60,161 nt of DNA from Phytobacter massiliensis JC163. GTDB lineage: Bacteria; Pseudomonadota; Gammaproteobacteria; Enterobacterales; Enterobacteriaceae. The stretch's first letter is position 1. Each line of letters begins with the position of its first letter. This document shows positions 50,909-60,161 of the stretch, piece after piece. Both the position numbers and the translations under genes were made by a program. Where the stretch lies: the NCBI RefSeq assembly GCF_000321045.1, contig NZ_HE578945.1, positions 935,376 through 995,536 of the forward strand, written 5' to 3'. The notes under the pieces were generated by a model that saw nothing but the letters and a program-made list of their open reading frames with translations, searched no databases and was not told the DNA's origin.

Positions 50909-51664
50909 TCACTGACGAATCAGCATATACAGGCGGAACAGATAAATGAGCAAGGCTACAGATATCATGTTGCTCACCGTGTTGGCGATAACCGCGCCGA
51001 TTTCCGGCGCAAACGCAAAGATGCTCTGAGCGAACGCCAGCACAACCATTTTGACCAGCAGCCAGCCGAGAAACCAGCCAATGACCGCTGGCGCGACAAA
51101 ACGCATATTGGCCCAGCTCAGACGGAAGCTATTACGCATGGCAGTGAAGACGCCCATCCGATCCTGAACCACCATCACAGGCGCAAAGGCCAGCAGAGTG
51201 GCCATGATAACGCCAGGCACCACCACAAACATAATACCGAACTGCACAATAATCATCGTCAGCAGCAGCAAAATAAGCAGCGCTGGCAGTACCGGCGCGC
51301 TGGCGCCGATTGCCCGCAGTGCGCTGACGCGCTGACCGGCTGAAACGAGACGAATCATCATCAGCGTTCCGCCAGTGAGGATAGCGCTACCAATCAGCGC
51401 GGAAAATGTCGATGCGGCGGAGGCGCGCAATAAAACCTGCTGCTGTTCCGGCGTCATGTTGCGAACCAGGTCCAGCAACCCTGTGCTGCCCGCCAGGTTA
51501 TCGCCTTCGCTCAGAATGGCGAGCTGGGCTTCGCCCGGTGAAAATACGCGGCCTAACAACACGGTAATAAACGCGCACAAAAGTGCCATCAGCAAAATAG
51601 TAACGAACTGATTACGAAAAAAATTCCCCGCGTCACGGTAAACCGACTTCGCCGTGATAGACAT
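50909..51664 (-). CDS. yciC: YciC family membrane protein (UPF0259)
   Basis: A 251-residue inner-membrane protein with about six hydrophobic segments; the sequence opens [20 protein letters not shown] and aligns with E. coli YciC over its length. Its function is uncertain, although the family has been connected to envelope integrity in E. coli together with yciB. It heads the yciC-yciB-yciA string. Confidence 0.94.
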   Translation of the reverse strand: MSITAKSVYRDAGNFFRNQFVTILLMALLCAFITVLLGRVFSPGEAQLAILSEGDNLAGSTGLLDLVRNMTPEQQQVLLRASAASTFSALIGSAILTGGTLMMIRLVSAGQRVSALRAIGASAPVLPALLILLLLTMIIVQFGIMFVVVPGVIMATLLAFAPVMVVQDRMGVFTAMRNSFRLSWANMRFVAPAVIGWFLGWLLVKMVVLAFAQSIFAFAPEIGAVIANTVSNMISVALLIYLFRLYMLIRQ

Positions 51665-51695
51665 GCACTCTCCTTGCGTTCTGCAATGTTAAAAA

Positions 51696-52094
51696 TCAGC
51701 GCAATTGTACCCTGGATAACCCCTCGGTGGCAGCATCAGCGGGTGTATGGAAAGGCATATCTTTGTAAAGCGGCGGTAATCCATAGTGGGCTCTTGCCCG
51801 ATCGCACGCCTCATTGGCCTCGCCGTTTTCCCCGGAGGCCATAAATTCGCGGCAGGGCGAGGGGCGTTGATGGTAAATGGTGCAGCGGGTTGCTTCGCCC
51901 GGCGTGCCTTCCAGCGCGCTACAGCGGCAGGGTTTCTGCCGGGTACCGGACATACAGCGTAAAAAGGGCGTGACGGCTTCGGTAAGCTCAGCCGGGACAA
52001 GGCCGCCAGCGTCATCCGCTTCGGCCCAGTAAAAGGAGACACGAAAATAAGCACAACAGGCTCCGCACGACATGCACGGATTAACATCACTCAT
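51696..52094 (-). CDS. YkgJ-family cysteine cluster protein
   Basis: A 132-residue cytoplasmic protein with a zinc/iron-chelating cysteine pattern: [17 protein letters not shown] at the N-terminus, then [29 protein letters not shown] and [14 protein letters not shown]. The order matches E. coli YkgJ, a YkgJ/UPF0153 protein coded elsewhere in that genome. ATG 52094 ([10 protein letters not shown]) aligns with YkgJ; the extension to 52109 does not. Function unknown. It stands between yciC and divergent ompW, a position empty in E. coli K-12. Confidence 0.88.
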   Translation of the reverse strand: MSDVNPCMSCGACCAYFRVSFYWAEADDAGGLVPAELTEAVTPFLRCMSGTRQKPCRCSALEGTPGEATRCTIYHQRPSPCREFMASGENGEANEACDRARAHYGLPPLYKDMPFHTPADAATEGLSRVQLR

Positions 52095-52225
52095 AGCACA
52101 CCTGCACACGCATCAATTCATATTGTGAATGGATTAAATTAGCGCTGCCGTTGAAGGCAGGCAAGAGGGGGGAAAAGGAATATTTTTCTCTCACCAGAAC
52201 GGTAAAATTTGATTAAAAAACAAAA

Positions 52226-52266
52226 TACCCATGACGATTGGTAGGGGTAAAATTAATCCAGATCAA
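52226..52266 (+). promoter_or_regulatory. NarL-like heptamers and FNR-like site upstream of ompW
   Basis: TACCCAT at 52226-52232 and the reverse heptamer AGGGGTA at 52243-52249 precede TTAATCCAGATCAA (52253-52266), which fits the FNR consensus with one mismatch. The FNR-like centre is about 110 bases before the ompW ATG, fitting an activator position upstream of a TTATAT -10 at ~52328. OmpW is known to be induced without oxygen by FNR in E. coli; the NarL link is inferred. Confidence 0.5.
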
Positions 52267-52369
52267 TAAAGGTTAAATTACGAAACAGAATGTGATCTCT
52301 GTGAGATCACTTTGTACTTATTTGTAGTTATATTCACGGCGCTTATAAAACCACAAACATGGAGTGGAT

Positions 52370-53005
52370 ATGAAAAGAGTAGCCGTGGCGGTAGCAATTC
52401 TGAGTGCGTTCAGCGGGATGACATATGCCCATGACGCGGGTGAGTTTTTCATTCGCGCCGGGTCTGCAACGGTCAGACCAACGGAAGGCTCGGATAATGT
52501 CCTGGGCAGCCTGGGTGGCTTTAACGTAAATAACAACACCCAGATGGGGCTGACCATGACCTGGATGGCGACAGAGAATGTGGGTATTGAACTGCTGGCG
52601 GCAACGCCGTTTCGCCACAAGGTAGGCACTGGTCCTACCGGCGATATCGCCACGGTGCACCATCTGCCGCCAACGTTAATGGCGCAGTGGTATTTCAATG
52701 ATGCCAGCAGCAAGTTCCGTCCTTATATTGGCGCCGGGATCAACTACACCACCTTTTTCGATGAAAAATTCAACGACACCGGCAAAGCGGCAGGGCTCAG
52801 CGATTTAAGCCTGAAAGATTCGTGGGGCGCGGCAGGCCAGGTTGGGGTGGACTATCTGATTAACCGTAACTGGCTGATTAACGCCTCGGTCTGGTACATG
52901 GATATTGATACCGATGTGCGCTTTAAGGCAGGGGGAGTGCAGCAGAGCGTGAGCACGCGCCTCGATCCGTGGGTCTTTATGTTCTCGGCAGGCTATCGTT
53001 TTTAA
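52370..53005 (+). CDS. ompW: Outer membrane protein W
   Basis: A 211-residue precursor with a signal peptide (MKRVAVAVAILSAFSGMTYA) and an eight-stranded beta-barrel ending in the outer-membrane signature FMFSAGYRF with a terminal Phe. The mature start HDAGEFFIRAGSATVRPTEG and PTLMAQWYFND match OmpW from E. coli. OmpW forms a narrow hydrophobic channel and is a colicin S4 receptor. The start has an excellent GGAGTGGAT site. Confidence 0.97.
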   Translation: MKRVAVAVAILSAFSGMTYAHDAGEFFIRAGSATVRPTEGSDNVLGSLGGFNVNNNTQMGLTMTWMATENVGIELLAATPFRHKVGTGPTGDIATVHHLPPTLMAQWYFNDASSKFRPYIGAGINYTTFFDEKFNDTGKAAGLSDLSLKDSWGAAGQVGVDYLINRNWLINASVWYMDIDTDVRFKAGGVQQSVSTRLDPWVFMFSAGYRF

Positions 53006-53028
53006 TCGCGAATAACCGCGCGGTTCTC

Positions 53029-53070
53029 AGCCCGGTTAATGCGTCTACGCCTTAACCGGGCTCTGTTTTT
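53029..53070 (+). terminator. Terminator between ompW and trpA
   Basis: AGCCCGGTTAA (53029-53039) and TTAACCGGGCT (53052-53062) form a perfect 11-base stem with a 12-base loop, followed by CTGTTTTT on the plus strand. It serves ompW best; the opposite side lacks a U-run for trpA. Confidence 0.85.
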
Positions 53071-53084
53071 AGTGCCGGGTGAGT

Positions 53085-53894
53085 TTACTGCTGGCGGGTG
53101 CCTGCTTTCATCGCCCGCACGAATGCGGCCAGCTCTTCAAGCATCACCGCGGGCTTATCAAGATTGTTCTCGATGATCTTAACGATGGCCGAACCGGAAA
53201 TCGCCCCGGCCACCCCGGCGGCGATAGCCGCGGTGACCTGTTCCGGGGCAGAGATGCCAAACCCCTGTAGCGGCGGCGCGGCATGGTAAGCGGTTAACTT
53301 TTCCACCAGATGATGTAGCGGCAGGGCCGCGCGATTTTCCGCCCCGGTCACGCCCGCGCGGGAGAGCAGATAGGTGTAACCACGCCCGTAAGACGCAATC
53401 TGGCGCAGCAGGTCATCGTCGGCATTTGGCGGGCAGATGAAAATCGGCGCGATATTGTGCCGCATTGCCGCCTGGCGGAAGGGGGCGGACTCCTCCACCG
53501 GCACATCAGCGACCAGCACCGAGTCAACCCCGGCTTTCTCGCAGCGCGCGTAGAACGCGTCTACCCCGCCGCTAAAGACCAGGTTTGCATACATCAGCAG
53601 GCCGACAGGGATGGTCGGGTGCTTCTGGCGAATCGCCGTCAGCATTTCAAAGCACTGCTCAGGGTTAACGCCGCTGGCAAAGGCGCGCAGCGTCGCGTTC
53701 TGGATGGTGGGGCCGTCCGCCAGCGGATCGGAGAAGGGAATACCTAACTCCAGCGCGTCCGCCCCTGCTTCGATCAGCGTATCGATGATGTTCAGCGACT
53801 GTTCCGGCGACGGGTCGCCCAGGGTAACAAAGGGAACAAATGCGCCTTCCTTGCGTGCCTGCAACTGTTTGAAAAGTGTCTCGTAGCGTTCCAT
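53085..53894 (-). CDS. trpA: Tryptophan synthase alpha chain
   Basis: Cleaves indole-3-glycerol phosphate to indole and glyceraldehyde 3-phosphate; indole passes through a tunnel to TrpB. The 268-269 residue TIM barrel has the catalytic Glu49 ([17 protein letters not shown]) and Asp60 in place. The start [20 protein letters not shown] overlaps the trpB stop by one base (TGATG), the usual coupling that keeps subunits equal. Last gene of the operon. Confidence 0.98.
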   Translation of the reverse strand: MERYETLFKQLQARKEGAFVPFVTLGDPSPEQSLNIIDTLIEAGADALELGIPFSDPLADGPTIQNATLRAFASGVNPEQCFEMLTAIRQKHPTIPVGLLMYANLVFSGGVDAFYARCEKAGVDSVLVADVPVEESAPFRQAAMRHNIAPIFICPPNADDDLLRQIASYGRGYTYLLSRAGVTGAENRAALPLHHLVEKLTAYHAAPPLQGFGISAPEQVTAAIAAGVAGAISGSAIVKIIENNLDKPAVMLEELAAFVRAMKAGTRQQ

Positions 53895-55087
53895 CAGATT
53901 TCCCCTCGCGCTTTCAGAATATCGTGAACGGTGAAGATGTCTTTATCCCCACGACCCGATAAGTTAACCACCAGTAACTGCTCTTTTTCCGGATTCTCCC
54001 GCATCATTTTTAACGCATGGGCCAGCGCGTGGGAAGATTCGAGCGCCGGAATAATGCCCTCGCTGCGACAGAGCGCCTTAAAGGCATCCAGCGCCTCGTC
54101 ATCGGTAATCGACACGTAATCCGCGCGACCGATGCTGTTAAGGTGCGCGTGCTGCGGGCCGACGGAGGGGAAGTCGAGACCTGCCGAGATAGAGTAGGAC
54201 TCTTCAATCTGGCCGTCGTCGGTCTGCATCATCGGCGATTTCATACCGAAATAGATGCCGACACGGCCATGCTTGAGGGGCGCGCCATGTTCACCGGTTT
54301 CGATACCGTGACCGGCGGGCTCCACGCCAATCAACCCCACGCCGCTCTCCTCGATAAAATCGGCGAACATGCCAATCGCGTTAGAACCGCCGCCCACGCA
54401 GGCAATAACCGCATCCGGCAGACGACCTTCTTTCTCAAGGATTTGCGCTTTGGTCTCTTCGCCAATCATGCGTTGAAACTCGCGCACGATGGTCGGGAAT
54501 GGGTGGGGGCCCGCGGCGGTCCCGAGCATATAGTGGGCGGTATCGTAGCTGCCGGACCAGTCGCGCAGCGCTTCGTTACAGGCATCTTTCAGGGTGGCGG
54601 AGCCGCTGTAAACCGGGATCACTTCCGCGCCCATTAAGCGCATACGGAAGACGTTGGGGGACTGACGCTCAACGTCTTTCGCCCCCATATAGATGCGGCA
54701 TTTCAGGCCGAGCAGGGCGCTTGCCAGTGCCGAGGCTACGCCGTGCTGACCAGCGCCGGTTTCCGCGATAATTTCGGTTTTGCCCATCCGTTTGGCGAGC
54801 AGCGCCTGGCCAAGCACCTGGTTGGTTTTATGCGCGCCGCCGTGCAGCAGATCTTCACGTTTAAGATAGAGCGTGGTGCGGGTGCCTGTGGTCAGGTTCT
54901 GGCACTTAGTCAGGGCCGTCGGGCGACCGGCGTAGTTTTTCAGCAGGTCGCTGAACTGAGCCTGAAACGCAGGATCTTTCTGCGCGCTGACAAACGCTTC
55001 TTCCAGCTGGCGCAGGGCGGGCATCAGGATTTGCGGAACGTACATGCCGCCAAATTCGCCGAAATAGGGGTTCAGTAAAGTCGTCAT
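53894..55087 (-). CDS. trpB: Tryptophan synthase beta chain
   Basis: Pyridoxal-phosphate enzyme that joins indole and serine to give tryptophan. The 397 residues begin [20 protein letters not shown], the PLP lysine is Lys87 in [14 protein letters not shown], and the phosphate-binding loop [12 protein letters not shown] is present. Gene follows trpCF after 11 bases and overlaps trpA by one base. Confidence 0.98.
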   Translation of the reverse strand: MTTLLNPYFGEFGGMYVPQILMPALRQLEEAFVSAQKDPAFQAQFSDLLKNYAGRPTALTKCQNLTTGTRTTLYLKREDLLHGGAHKTNQVLGQALLAKRMGKTEIIAETGAGQHGVASALASALLGLKCRIYMGAKDVERQSPNVFRMRLMGAEVIPVYSGSATLKDACNEALRDWSGSYDTAHYMLGTAAGPHPFPTIVREFQRMIGEETKAQILEKEGRLPDAVIACVGGGSNAIGMFADFIEESGVGLIGVEPAGHGIETGEHGAPLKHGRVGIYFGMKSPMMQTDDGQIEESYSISAGLDFPSVGPQHAHLNSIGRADYVSITDDEALDAFKALCRSEGIIPALESSHALAHALKMMRENPEKEQLLVVNLSGRGDKDIFTVHDILKARGEI

Positions 55088-55098
55088 CGTCTTCTTCC

Positions 55099-56457
55099 TT
55101 AATAAGCGCGTAAAGTACGGAACACCGAGGCTATTTTTTCGGCGTCTTTTATTCCGGGTTCAGACTCTACGCCTGAATTAAAATCGAGTCCGGCACAGCC
55201 AGCTTTCGCCGCCGCCACGCAGTTATCCGCGCCCAGACCGCCTGCCAGTATTACGTTGTCGAGCTTCTCGCCCGCCAGCAGCGACCAGTCAAAACGCTGG
55301 CCGGTGCCGCCCTGTCCGTTATCCAGCACGTATTTATCGACGTTTGCCAGATCCCGTGCGGGCAGGGTGTCGCCTACGCTTAGCGCCTTCCAGATTTCAA
55401 CGTGAGCGGGCAACTGCTGACGCAGAGCGTCGATATAGTGCTGGTCTTCCCGACCGTGTAGCTGAACGGCTGCCAGACCCAGTTCGCGGGTGATGGCGAC
55501 GATGTCGTCCTTCCGGGCGTCGCGGAAGACGCCGACATAGCGTAGCGGCGCTGCTGCCATAACCGTCTGCGCCTGCGCCACATCGACCGCGCGTGGCGAG
55601 GAGGCGACAAAAATCAGCCCGCCATAAATGGCCCCGGCCTCAAACGCCGCTCTGGCGTCGACAGGGCGGGTCAGCCCGCAGACTTTGTTCTCCCCCAGCA
55701 GGACGCGCTTAACGGCGGCGTCGAGGTCGCTATGGGACATCAGGGCCGAGCCAATCAGAAAGCCGTTAGCAAAATGACTGAGTTCGCGCACATCGGCATA
55801 GGTGTTGATACCGGATTCGCTGATCACCGTCACGCCAGCGCCCAGGCGCGGGGCAAGCTGGCGGGTGCGGTTAAGGTCAATAGAGAGATCGCGCAGGTCG
55901 CGGTTGTTGATACCCACCACTTTTGCCTCAAGGGCTATGGCCCGCTCCAGCTCCGCTTCATTACTGACTTCCGTCAGCACGCCCATGTTCAGACTGTGGG
56001 CGACGGCCGCGAGCTGACGGTACTGTTCATCGTCAAGCACTGAGAGCATCAGCAGGCAGGCGTCCGCCTGATAATGGCGCGCCAGGTAAATCTGATAAGG
56101 ATCGATAATAAAGTCCTTACACAGGATGGGCTGGGGCGCGATGGCGCTGACCACAGGCAGAAAGTCGAAGCTGCCCTGAAAATATTTCTCGTCGGTCAGC
56201 ACGGAAATGGCCGACGCATGATGTTTGTAGATCCCTGCGATACGCGCCGGGTCAAAGTCATCGCGAATGACACCTTTAGACGGGGAGGCTTTTTTACACT
56301 CCAGAATAAAGGCGGTACGCGTGCCCCGCAGCGCGTCATAAAAACGGCGCTCGCTCGGCACAATCGCGTTTTGAAACGTGGACAGCGGTTGCTGCTCCTT
56401 GCGGGCGGCTACCCAAATCGCCTTATCCGCGACGATTTTCGCTAAAACGGTTTGCAT
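55099..56457 (-). CDS. trpC: Bifunctional indole-3-glycerol phosphate synthase / phosphoribosylanthranilate isomerase
   Basis: A 452-residue fusion of two TIM barrels. The N-terminal half (TrpC, indoleglycerol phosphate synthase) has [20 protein letters not shown] and [13 protein letters not shown]; the C-terminal half (TrpF, isomerase) begins near [19 protein letters not shown] and ends with [16 protein letters not shown]. The fused form is typical of enterobacteria. It catalyses steps three and four of the pathway from anthranilate. Three bases separate it from trpGD. Confidence 0.97.
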   Translation of the reverse strand: MQTVLAKIVADKAIWVAARKEQQPLSTFQNAIVPSERRFYDALRGTRTAFILECKKASPSKGVIRDDFDPARIAGIYKHHASAISVLTDEKYFQGSFDFLPVVSAIAPQPILCKDFIIDPYQIYLARHYQADACLLMLSVLDDEQYRQLAAVAHSLNMGVLTEVSNEAELERAIALEAKVVGINNRDLRDLSIDLNRTRQLAPRLGAGVTVISESGINTYADVRELSHFANGFLIGSALMSHSDLDAAVKRVLLGENKVCGLTRPVDARAAFEAGAIYGGLIFVASSPRAVDVAQAQTVMAAAPLRYVGVFRDARKDDIVAITRELGLAAVQLHGREDQHYIDALRQQLPAHVEIWKALSVGDTLPARDLANVDKYVLDNGQGGTGQRFDWSLLAGEKLDNVILAGGLGADNCVAAAKAGCAGLDFNSGVESEPGIKDAEKIASVFRTLRAY

Positions 56458-56460
56458 CTT

Positions 56461-58056
56461 TTACCCTCTTGCCGCAAGTGCGGTGACTTTGTCATAGGCC
56501 GCGCCGCTGTGCAGCACATCCAGTACTTTGCGGGCGTTGGCCTGCAGATCTTCTTCGCCGTGCAGGCGCATCAGCATGGCGACGTTGGCGGCCACGGCGG
56601 CTTCATGCGCGGCGTCACCTTTACCTTGTAATAAGCGCGTCAGAATGTCACGGTTTTCTTCCGGCGTCCCGCCCGCAAGCTGCTCCTGATGATAAGGCGT
56701 CAGGCCAAAATCGGCGGCGGTCAGCTGATAGCTTTTGATCTCGCCATTATGCAATTCCGCGACCAGCGTCGGCGCATGCAGTGACACCTCGTCCATCCCG
56801 CCGCTGTGTACCACCGCCGCGCGCTGATAGCCCAGCACCCGCAGCGTCTCGGCGATGGGCAACACCAGCTCCGGGCTGTAGACGCCAATCAGCGCCAGCG
56901 GCGGGTGAGCCGGGTTAATAAGCGGTCCCAGCACGTTAAACAGGGTGCGGGTCTTGAGCTGCTGACGCACCGGCATAGCATGACGAAAACCGGTGTGGTA
57001 CTTCGGCGCAAAAAGGAAACAGACTCCCAGTTCGTCCAGCGCGCTGCGCGAGCGGTCCGCGTTCATCTCCAGATTGATGCCGAACGCCGCCAGCAGATCC
57101 GATGAACCGGAACGGCTGGAGACGCTGCGGTTGCCGTGCTTCGCCACTTTCAGCCCGCAGGCGGCGGCGACAAAGGCGCTGGCGGTTGAGATGTTGATAC
57201 TGTTGCTGCCGTCGCCGCCGGTGCCGACAATGTCCGCAAACGCATACTCGGGGCGGGGGAACGGCGCCGCGTTCTCCAGCAGGGCGGTGGCTGCCCCGGC
57301 GATCTCATTGGGGTGCTCGCCGCGAATTTTCATGCTGACCAGCGCGGCCGCAAGCTGTTCGGGTTTCAGCTCGCCGCGTACCACCGCGGAGAAGAGCTGG
57401 TGGCTCTCCTGCTGGCTCAGGGTCTGCGCCTGATACAGTTTTTCCAGTACCGGCTGCAGGGTGTTGGTCTGTTCGAGTTTCTGTTGCGCCCAGGCCAGCG
57501 TCTGCTCCAGCAGCCGCGCGCCCTGAGTGGTCAGGATTGACTCCGGGTGGAACTGAAAACCGCAGACGCGATCGGCGTCGTGGCGCACCGCCATCACCAT
57601 ACCGTCAAAATGGGCGTTGATGGTTAACCCGGCCGGGATATTACTGCCGACCAGTGAATGATAACGGGCGACCGGCAGCGGATTGACCAGCCCGGCAAAC
57701 ATCGCCTGGCCGTCATGTTCAATACTGGACGCTTTACCGTGCAGGATTTCGCCTGCCTGGCCAACGTATCCGCCATAGGCTTCAACAATCGCCTGGTGAC
57801 CCAGGCAGATGCCGATAATCGGCAGCTTGCCGCGCAGGCGGGTTAGCAGTTCCGGCATGCAGCCAGCCTCACTCGGCGCGCCGGGGCCCGGCGAGAGCAT
57901 CAGTACCGGGTTTTCCATGGTTGCCAGGCGGTCGATCAGCGTCTGGGCCGGGACGTGGTTGCGATAAATCACCACGTTGTGGCCGCTGGCGCGCAGCTGA
58001 TCGGCCAGGTTGTAAGTAAAGGAATCAATGTTGTCGAGCAGCAGAATGTCGGCCAT
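56461..58056 (-). CDS. trpD: Bifunctional anthranilate synthase component II / anthranilate phosphoribosyltransferase
   Basis: A 531-residue TrpG-TrpD fusion. Residues 1-195 are the glutamine amidotransferase with Cys84 in [15 protein letters not shown] and the His-Glu pair in [10 protein letters not shown]. The remainder is the phosphoribosyltransferase with the PRPP loop [14 protein letters not shown]. It supplies ammonia to TrpE and then transfers phosphoribose to anthranilate. Its start overlaps the trpE stop by one base. Confidence 0.97.
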   Translation of the reverse strand: MADILLLDNIDSFTYNLADQLRASGHNVVIYRNHVPAQTLIDRLATMENPVLMLSPGPGAPSEAGCMPELLTRLRGKLPIIGICLGHQAIVEAYGGYVGQAGEILHGKASSIEHDGQAMFAGLVNPLPVARYHSLVGSNIPAGLTINAHFDGMVMAVRHDADRVCGFQFHPESILTTQGARLLEQTLAWAQQKLEQTNTLQPVLEKLYQAQTLSQQESHQLFSAVVRGELKPEQLAAALVSMKIRGEHPNEIAGAATALLENAAPFPRPEYAFADIVGTGGDGSNSINISTASAFVAAACGLKVAKHGNRSVSSRSGSSDLLAAFGINLEMNADRSRSALDELGVCFLFAPKYHTGFRHAMPVRQQLKTRTLFNVLGPLINPAHPPLALIGVYSPELVLPIAETLRVLGYQRAAVVHSGGMDEVSLHAPTLVAELHNGEIKSYQLTAADFGLTPYHQEQLAGGTPEENRDILTRLLQGKGDAAHEAAVAANVAMLMRLHGEEDLQANARKVLDVLHSGAAYDKVTALAARG

Positions 58057-59618
58057 CAGAAAATCTCCTGCGCGTTATGCGCCTGGGCAATTGCGCGCAG
58101 TACCGCGCGGGCTTTATTACGGGTTTCATCGGCCTCGGATTGGGGGACGGAGTCAAGCACTACGCCCGCGCCGGCCTGAACGGTGGCAATGCCGTCTTCC
58201 ACCCAGGCGGAACGAATCACGATACAGGTATCCAGATCGCCGTGGGCGGTGAAGTAGCCTACCGCGCCGCCGTAGCTGCCGCGCCGGGCGCCCTCTGCCT
58301 GGGCGATGAGCTGCATCGCGCGAACTTTCGGCGCGCCGCTCAGGGTGCCCATGTTCATACAGGCGCGATAGGCGTGCAGCACGTCCAGATCCTGACGCAG
58401 TTCACCCACCACCCGCGACACCAGGTGCATAACGAACGAGTAGCGATCGACTTTGGTCAAATCGGCGACATAGCGGCTGCCGGGAGTACAGATACGCGCC
58501 AGGTCGTTGCGCGCCAGGTCCACCAGCATTAAATGCTCGGAAAGCTCTTTATGGTCGGTGCGCATCTCCAGTTCGATACGGCTGTCGAGGTCACGATCCA
58601 GCGAACCATCCGCCCGACGTCCGCGTGGGCGCGTACCGGCTATCGGGTAGATTTCAATCTGGCGCGAGGCGGCGTCATATTTGAGCGAGCTTTCCGGTGA
58701 CGCGCCAAACAGCGCGAAGTCGCTGTCCTGCATAAAGAACATATAGGGGCTGGGGTTGCTCTTTTTCAGCACCTCATAGGCGGCCAGCGGCGACGGACAG
58801 GGCAGCATGAAGCGACGGGAAGGCACAACCTGGAAAATTTCTCCGGCGCGAATCGCTTTTTGCATCTGGCGAACTACCGCTCCGTACTCTTCATCGCTCT
58901 GGTTGCTTTCGCTGCGCATATTCGGCACGGACTCCACCGGCAGCGGTGACGGAGCGATAGCCAGCTGCTGGTGAAGGGCGTCAATGCGCTTCGTCAGACG
59001 CGTTTTTTCTTCGCTATCCGGGGTAAACAGGCTCACCTGGATACGGGTATGTTTTTTCTGGTGGTCGATCACCAGCAACGTTTCGGCGAGGTAGAAGCAG
59101 TAGTCAGGGCAGCGGCGATCCTGGGCCAGCGCGGGCAGATCTTCAAAACCGGCCACCAGGTCATAGGCAAAGAGACCGCCGAAGAACATCGCTTCCCGCT
59201 CCGCCTGCGGAACTTCGACCAGCCCCTGCAACAAGCGAAAGGCATCAAAAACCGACAGCGAACAGAGGCGGGCATCTTCATCCAGCAGGGTGCTGACCGG
59301 CGGGAAGCGTAACTCGCGCCCTGACGGCAGTACCGTGTTTTCCACTCCGGAAGGCAGCGCCGCGTCAAGCAGCGGCAGCAGGGATGCGCCATTTTTACTC
59401 AGCGCCTGAATCGTCACGGTATCGCCAAGGGCGGTAATACGCAGGGCGCTATCCACCAGCAGCAGGCTCTTGACATCATTTTTGCTGTCGATGTCGGCAG
59501 ATTCAAGCAGTAACGTCGCCGGGCGAGCGCCACACAGTTGATGAAACAACGCGGTGGGGTTTTCCCGGTAGAGCGCGTCGCTGGTCAGCAGTTCGAGTGT
59601 CGGTTTTGGCATTTGCAT
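58056..59618 (-). CDS. trpE: Anthranilate synthase component I
   Basis: Converts chorismate and ammonia to anthranilate, the first committed step to tryptophan. The 520 residues equal the E. coli length. The tryptophan feedback site LLLES with Ser40 is intact, and the chorismate-binding core has [25 protein letters not shown] and [33 protein letters not shown] is the start. It is controlled by the TrpR operator and by the trpL attenuator just upstream. Confidence 0.98.
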   Translation of the reverse strand: MQMPKPTLELLTSDALYRENPTALFHQLCGARPATLLLESADIDSKNDVKSLLLVDSALRITALGDTVTIQALSKNGASLLPLLDAALPSGVENTVLPSGRELRFPPVSTLLDEDARLCSLSVFDAFRLLQGLVEVPQAEREAMFFGGLFAYDLVAGFEDLPALAQDRRCPDYCFYLAETLLVIDHQKKHTRIQVSLFTPDSEEKTRLTKRIDALHQQLAIAPSPLPVESVPNMRSESNQSDEEYGAVVRQMQKAIRAGEIFQVVPSRRFMLPCPSPLAAYEVLKKSNPSPYMFFMQDSDFALFGASPESSLKYDAASRQIEIYPIAGTRPRGRRADGSLDRDLDSRIELEMRTDHKELSEHLMLVDLARNDLARICTPGSRYVADLTKVDRYSFVMHLVSRVVGELRQDLDVLHAYRACMNMGTLSGAPKVRAMQLIAQAEGARRGSYGGAVGYFTAHGDLDTCIVIRSAWVEDGIATVQAGAGVVLDSVPQSEADETRNKARAVLRAIAQAHNAQEIF

Positions 59619-59638
59619 TGTCGCTCTTAGAGGTGTTC

Positions 59639-59665
59639 AAAAAAAAGCCCGCTCAATAGGCGGGC
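59639..59665 (-). terminator. trp attenuator terminator
   Basis: On the minus strand GCCCGC and GCGGGC form a stem around CTATTGA, followed by eight U, between trpL and trpE. It is the 3:4 terminator of the trp leader. Segment 2, GTGGGCAGTGTTTCACGTGCG region at about 59683-59705, can instead pair with the 5' side of this stem (antiterminator). Confidence 0.92.
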
Positions 59666-59709
59666 CGGGTATCGGTGTGCTGAATACGCACGTGAAACAC
59701 TGCCCACAT

Positions 59710-59754
59710 TCAGGGAGTGCGCCACCAGCGAAGAAGAGTGAAAAGCGTATTCAT
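59710..59754 (-). CDS. trpL: trp operon leader peptide
   Basis: A 14-residue leader, MNTLFTLLRWWRTP, with two adjacent Trp codons close to the stop, 36 bases after the start of the leader message. When charged tRNA-Trp is scarce, ribosomes stall at these codons and the antiterminator forms. The WWRT core is shared with the E. coli leader [14 protein letters not shown], while the N-terminal part differs, as expected because only the Trp codons and RNA folding are selected. Start is AUG after GAGGTATCTGTT. Confidence 0.93.
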   Translation of the reverse strand: MNTLFTLLRWWRTP

Positions 59755-59787
59755 AACAGATACCTCGTTTGTGTGAACTTGCGTACT

Positions 59788-59816
59788 AGTTAACTGGTTC
59801 GCAGCGATAAAGTCAA
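59788..59816 (-). promoter_or_regulatory. trp promoter and TrpR operator
   Basis: On the minus strand TTGACT (59811-59816), 17 bases, then TTAACT (59788-59793). The -10 lies within the TrpR operator GAACCAGTTAACTAGTACGC, which matches the E. coli operator GAACTAGTTAACTAGTACGC except for one base. Tryptophan-bound TrpR would block polymerase here. Confidence 0.93.
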
Positions 59817-59891
59817 CCCTCAATTTCAGAAAATCGCATCCCGACGGTATGATAGCGCTCTTTACTGATGCAACTCGCCACGGGAGCCGCT

Positions 59892-60161
59892 TTGAGCGAC
59901 ACCAATTACGCAGTGATTTATGACCTGCACACTCACACTATTGCCTCCGACGGCACGCTGACGCCGCAGGAACTGGTGCACCGCGCCGCGGCCATGCGCA
60001 TCGGCACGCTGGCGATTACCGATCACGATACGACCGCGGCGATCCCGGCCGCGCAGGCGGAAATTGCGCGGGCAGGGCTGCCGCTGCGTCTGGTCACCGG
60101 GGTAGAGATTTCTACCCTGTGGGAAAATCACGAAATTCACATCGTCGGTCTGAATATCGAT
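59892..60161 (+). CDS. rnm: RNase AM / 5'-3' exonuclease (PHP domain), partial
   Basis: The N-terminal 90 residues of E. coli YciV/Rnm, cut by the window end. It has the PHP-type metal motifs [12 protein letters not shown] and [11 protein letters not shown], then [20 protein letters not shown]. Rnm trims 5' ends of rRNAs and works on 3'-5' bisphosphate nucleotides. The likely start is TTG 59892 ([13 protein letters not shown]) with GGGAG five to six bases upstream, as in E. coli; an in-frame ATG at 59868 would add eight residues. Divergent from the trp operon. Confidence 0.93.
   Translation, partial: MSDTNYAVIYDLHTHTIASDGTLTPQELVHRAAAMRIGTLAITDHDTTAAIPAAQAEIARAGLPLRLVTGVEISTLWENHEIHIVGLNID

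Overview
The window is a stretch of core chromosome from a gamma-proteobacterium of the family Enterobacteriaceae. Almost every protein can be aligned by eye to an Escherichia coli K-12 counterpart, in the same order as the E. coli ychM-prs to trp-yciV region. The differences from E. coli suggest a relative in the Enterobacter/Klebsiella/Kosakonia group: high GC third positions, a chemoreceptor gene and a secreted PEBP-like gene near chaC-ychO, an SMR transporter in the place where E. coli has kch, and a YkgJ-like protein beside ompW. The genus cannot be fixed by reading alone. No prophage, insertion sequence, plasmid gene or CRISPR array was seen.

Layout. 1-9.7 kb: dauA, prs, ispE and lolB on the minus strand, then hemA-prfA-prmC-(sirB2 remnant)-sirB1-kdsA on the plus strand (tetrapyrrole synthesis, translation termination, Kdo synthesis). 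9.7-17.2 kb: the chaA/chaB/chaC cation and glutathione genes, a DUF1883-like gene, a methyl-accepting chemotaxis protein, ychN, a periplasmic PEBP-like protein and ychO. 17.2-28.4 kb: the complete anaerobic nitrate respiration locus narL-narX / narK / narGHJI, with FNR sites and NarL heptamers upstream of narK and narG. 28.4-29.3 kb: a tRNA-Tyr operon behind a tyrT-type promoter, with two intact tRNAs, RtT-like repeat cassettes, and a promoter-proximal tRNA-Tyr copy that is broken. 29.3-38.5 kb: purU, ychJ, rssA-rssB, galU, hns, tdk, adhE. 38.9-46 kb: ychE and the oligopeptide permease oppABCDF, whose first gene oppA carries a one-base frameshift. 46-53 kb: yciU, clsA, yciY, an SMR efflux gene, yciI, tonB, yciA, yciB, yciC, a YkgJ-like gene and ompW. 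53-59.8 kb: the full trp operon trpLE(GD)(CF)BA with attenuator and promoter/operator. The window ends inside rnm (yciV).

How the genes work together. NarX senses nitrate and phosphorylates NarL, which together with FNR drives narK (nitrate/nitrite transport) and narGHJI (membrane-bound nitrate reductase); adhE and ompW upstream regions also hold FNR-like sites, so the window is rich in anaerobic functions. RssB delivers RpoS to ClpXP, H-NS silences AT-rich genes, GalU feeds envelope sugar synthesis, and ClsA, YciB and TonB serve the envelope.

No convincing new multi-gene system was found. The observations most worth checking are the rearranged tRNA-Tyr array, the oppA frameshift at an A5 run, the decayed sirB2, the replacement of kch by an SMR gene, and the accessory genes placed between chaC and ychO.
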